Program-made: the position numbers and the translations under genes | The notes under the pieces: generated by a model | The model's database searches: none | Seen by the model: only the letters and a program-made list of their open reading frames with translations | What the model was told of the DNA's origin: nothing | Source of the DNA: Flavobacteriaceae bacterium | Lineage (GTDB): Bacteria > Bacteroidota > Bacteroidia > Flavobacteriales > Flavobacteriaceae | NCBI GenBank assembly: GCA_030590765.1 | Contig: JAUVCP010000080.1 | Coordinates: forward strand, 1 to 8,132 | Length of the DNA: 8,132 bases | Direction of reading: 5' to 3' | Shown here: in pieces, positions 7,225 to 8,132 of the stretch | Numbering within the stretch: the first letter of the stretch is position 1 | Layout: each line of letters opens with the position of its first letter

Positions 7225-7674
7225 TTAAATAGCAACTGCTTCACCACCGGCCTTTTCAATTGCTTCTTTTGCAGATGCAGTAAATTTATGTACCGTGATA
7301 TTTAATTTAGCCTTTAACTCTCCTCTTCCTAAAATCTTAATCAAATCGTTTTTACGAGCCAATCTGTTTTCCATTAAAACTTCAAGTGTAACCGTATCTT
7401 TGATCTTACCGTCATCCACTAATTGTTGTAATTTATCCAAATTGATTCCTTGATATTCTTTACGATTTATATTTTTAAATCCAAATTTAGGAACACGTCT
7501 TTGCAAAGGCATCTGACCACCTTCAAATCCAATTTTTCTTGAATATCCTGAACGTGATTTTTGACCATTATGACCTCTGGTTGAAGTACCTCCTTTTCCG
7601 GAACCTTCACCTCTACCTATTCTTTTTCCTGCTTTAATAGATCCTTTTGCAGGCTTTAAGTTATTTAATTGCAT
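7225..7674 (-). CDS. rplO: 50S ribosomal protein L15
   Basis: L15 is a late-assembly large-subunit protein with a long extended N-terminal arm that threads through 23S rRNA. The protein is 149 residues, near the family norm. The glycine-rich basic arm (about 12-45) includes GRGEGSGKGGTSTRGHNGQK. The signature KIGFEGGQMPLQRRVPKFGF (47-66) follows, and then the globular domain, ending KAGGEAVAI. The ATG at 7672-7674 matches the usual M-x-L-x-x-L-K-P-A-x-G-S start. It lies 11 nt after rpmD and 13 nt before secY, normal spc order. Confidence 0.97.
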   Translation of the reverse strand: MQLNNLKPAKGSIKAGKRIGRGEGSGKGGTSTRGHNGQKSRSGYSRKIGFEGGQMPLQRRVPKFGFKNINRKEYQGINLDKLQQLVDDGKIKDTVTLEVLMENRLARKNDLIKILGRGELKAKLNITVHKFTASAKEAIEKAGGEAVAI

Positions 7675-7685
7675 AACCTTTTATC

Positions 7686-7868
7686 TTATTTAATTTCTTC
7701 TACAGAAACTAGATGATTAACTGTTTTTACCATTCCAAGAATTGAAGGAGTTGCATTGTGTTCAACAACCTGATCAATTCTGTGTAATCCTAATGCTTCA
7801 AGTGTTAACTTTTGATTTTTAGGACGTCTTATCTTACTTTTTACTTGTTTTACTCTAATTTTCTTCAT
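7686..7868 (-). CDS. rpmD: 50S ribosomal protein L30
   Basis: L30 is a small large-subunit protein bound to 23S rRNA. At 60 residues it matches the bacterial length. The start MKKIRVKQVKSKIRRPKNQK, then LTLEALGLHRIDQ (21-33) and GMVKTVNHLVSVEE (45-58), shows the family pattern: basic strand, GL.R motif, then the histidine-containing helix. Bacteroidota L30 often carries the extra RRPKNQK segment instead of the shorter GxxxK loop. It is flanked by rpsE (11 nt upstream) and rplO (11 nt downstream). Confidence 0.97.
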   Translation of the reverse strand: MKKIRVKQVKSKIRRPKNQKLTLEALGLHRIDQVVEHNATPSILGMVKTVNHLVSVEEIK

Positions 7869-7879
7869 CGTAAAATATA

Positions 7880-8132
7880 TTATCCGTTAAACACTTTATT
7901 TAATGAAATACCTCTTTGCCTTGCAATAGTACGTGCATCACGTAAATTTAATAAAGCATCAAAAGTAGCTTTCACAACATTGTGTGGATTTGAAGAACCT
8001 TGTGATTTTGATAATACATCATGTACACCTACTGATTCTAATACCGCACGTACTGCACCACCTGCAATAACCCCTGTACCATGTGAAGCTGGTTTTAAGA
8101 AAACTTTTGCTCCTCCATATTTACCTTTTTGT
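7880..8132 (-). CDS. rpsE: 30S ribosomal protein S5, C-terminal part (cut by window edge)
   Basis: S5 contributes to decoding accuracy and mRNA unwinding in the small subunit. The last 83 codons are visible, about half of a typical 165-175-residue S5. They read [20 protein letters not shown], then [20 protein letters not shown], then [14 protein letters not shown], ending [11 protein letters not shown] and [18 protein letters not shown] and [16 protein letters not shown] belong to the conserved C-terminal domain. The N-terminal double-stranded RNA-binding-like domain lies beyond the window. rpmD starts 11 nt downstream. The gene marks the window as the spc operon. Confidence 0.97.
   Translation of the reverse strand, partial: QKGKYGGAKVFLKPASHGTGVIAGGAVRAVLESVGVHDVLSKSQGSSNPHNVVKATFDALLNLRDARTIARQRGISLNKVFNG

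Overview
The window is a low-GC stretch of a Bacteroidota chromosome, most likely a flavobacterium. I base this on an AT-rich sequence, A-rich leaders with no clear Shine-Dalgarno sites, cysteine-free S4, a zinc-site-less L36 of the form ending [12 protein letters not shown], an L17 with a long charged tail, secY followed directly by infA with no adk or map between them, and a secreted protein whose signal peptide ends in LNAQ. All recognisable genes lie on the minus strand, so transcription runs from high to low coordinates.

Right part (8132 down to 2392): the end of the spc ribosomal operon joined to the alpha operon, in the order rpsE (partial), rpmD, rplO, secY, infA, rpmJ, rpsM, rpsK, rpsD, rpoA, rplQ. 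Spacers are mostly 2-43 nt, which suggests one long transcript making ribosomal proteins, the SecY translocon core, IF-1 and the RNA polymerase alpha subunit. The exception is the 196-nt rpsK-rpsD spacer. It is packed with nested inverted repeats, including two diverged copies of one palindromic element that keep their base pairing through two compensatory changes. A strong intrinsic terminator closes the operon after rplQ.

Left part (about 2330 down to 1): a conserved-looking secreted protein gene that is fully open except for a TAA at codon 5 inside its signal peptide, then carA (carbamoyl-phosphate synthase small subunit), then the first 138 codons of eno (enolase). These are housekeeping genes of pyrimidine/arginine synthesis and glycolysis.

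Most of the window is ordinary core genome. The points worth a second look are the paired structured repeats and a stop-codon-spanning hairpin in the rpsK-rpsD spacer, and the nonsense codon in the secreted protein gene. I see no tRNA, rRNA, CRISPR array, insertion sequence or plus-strand gene.
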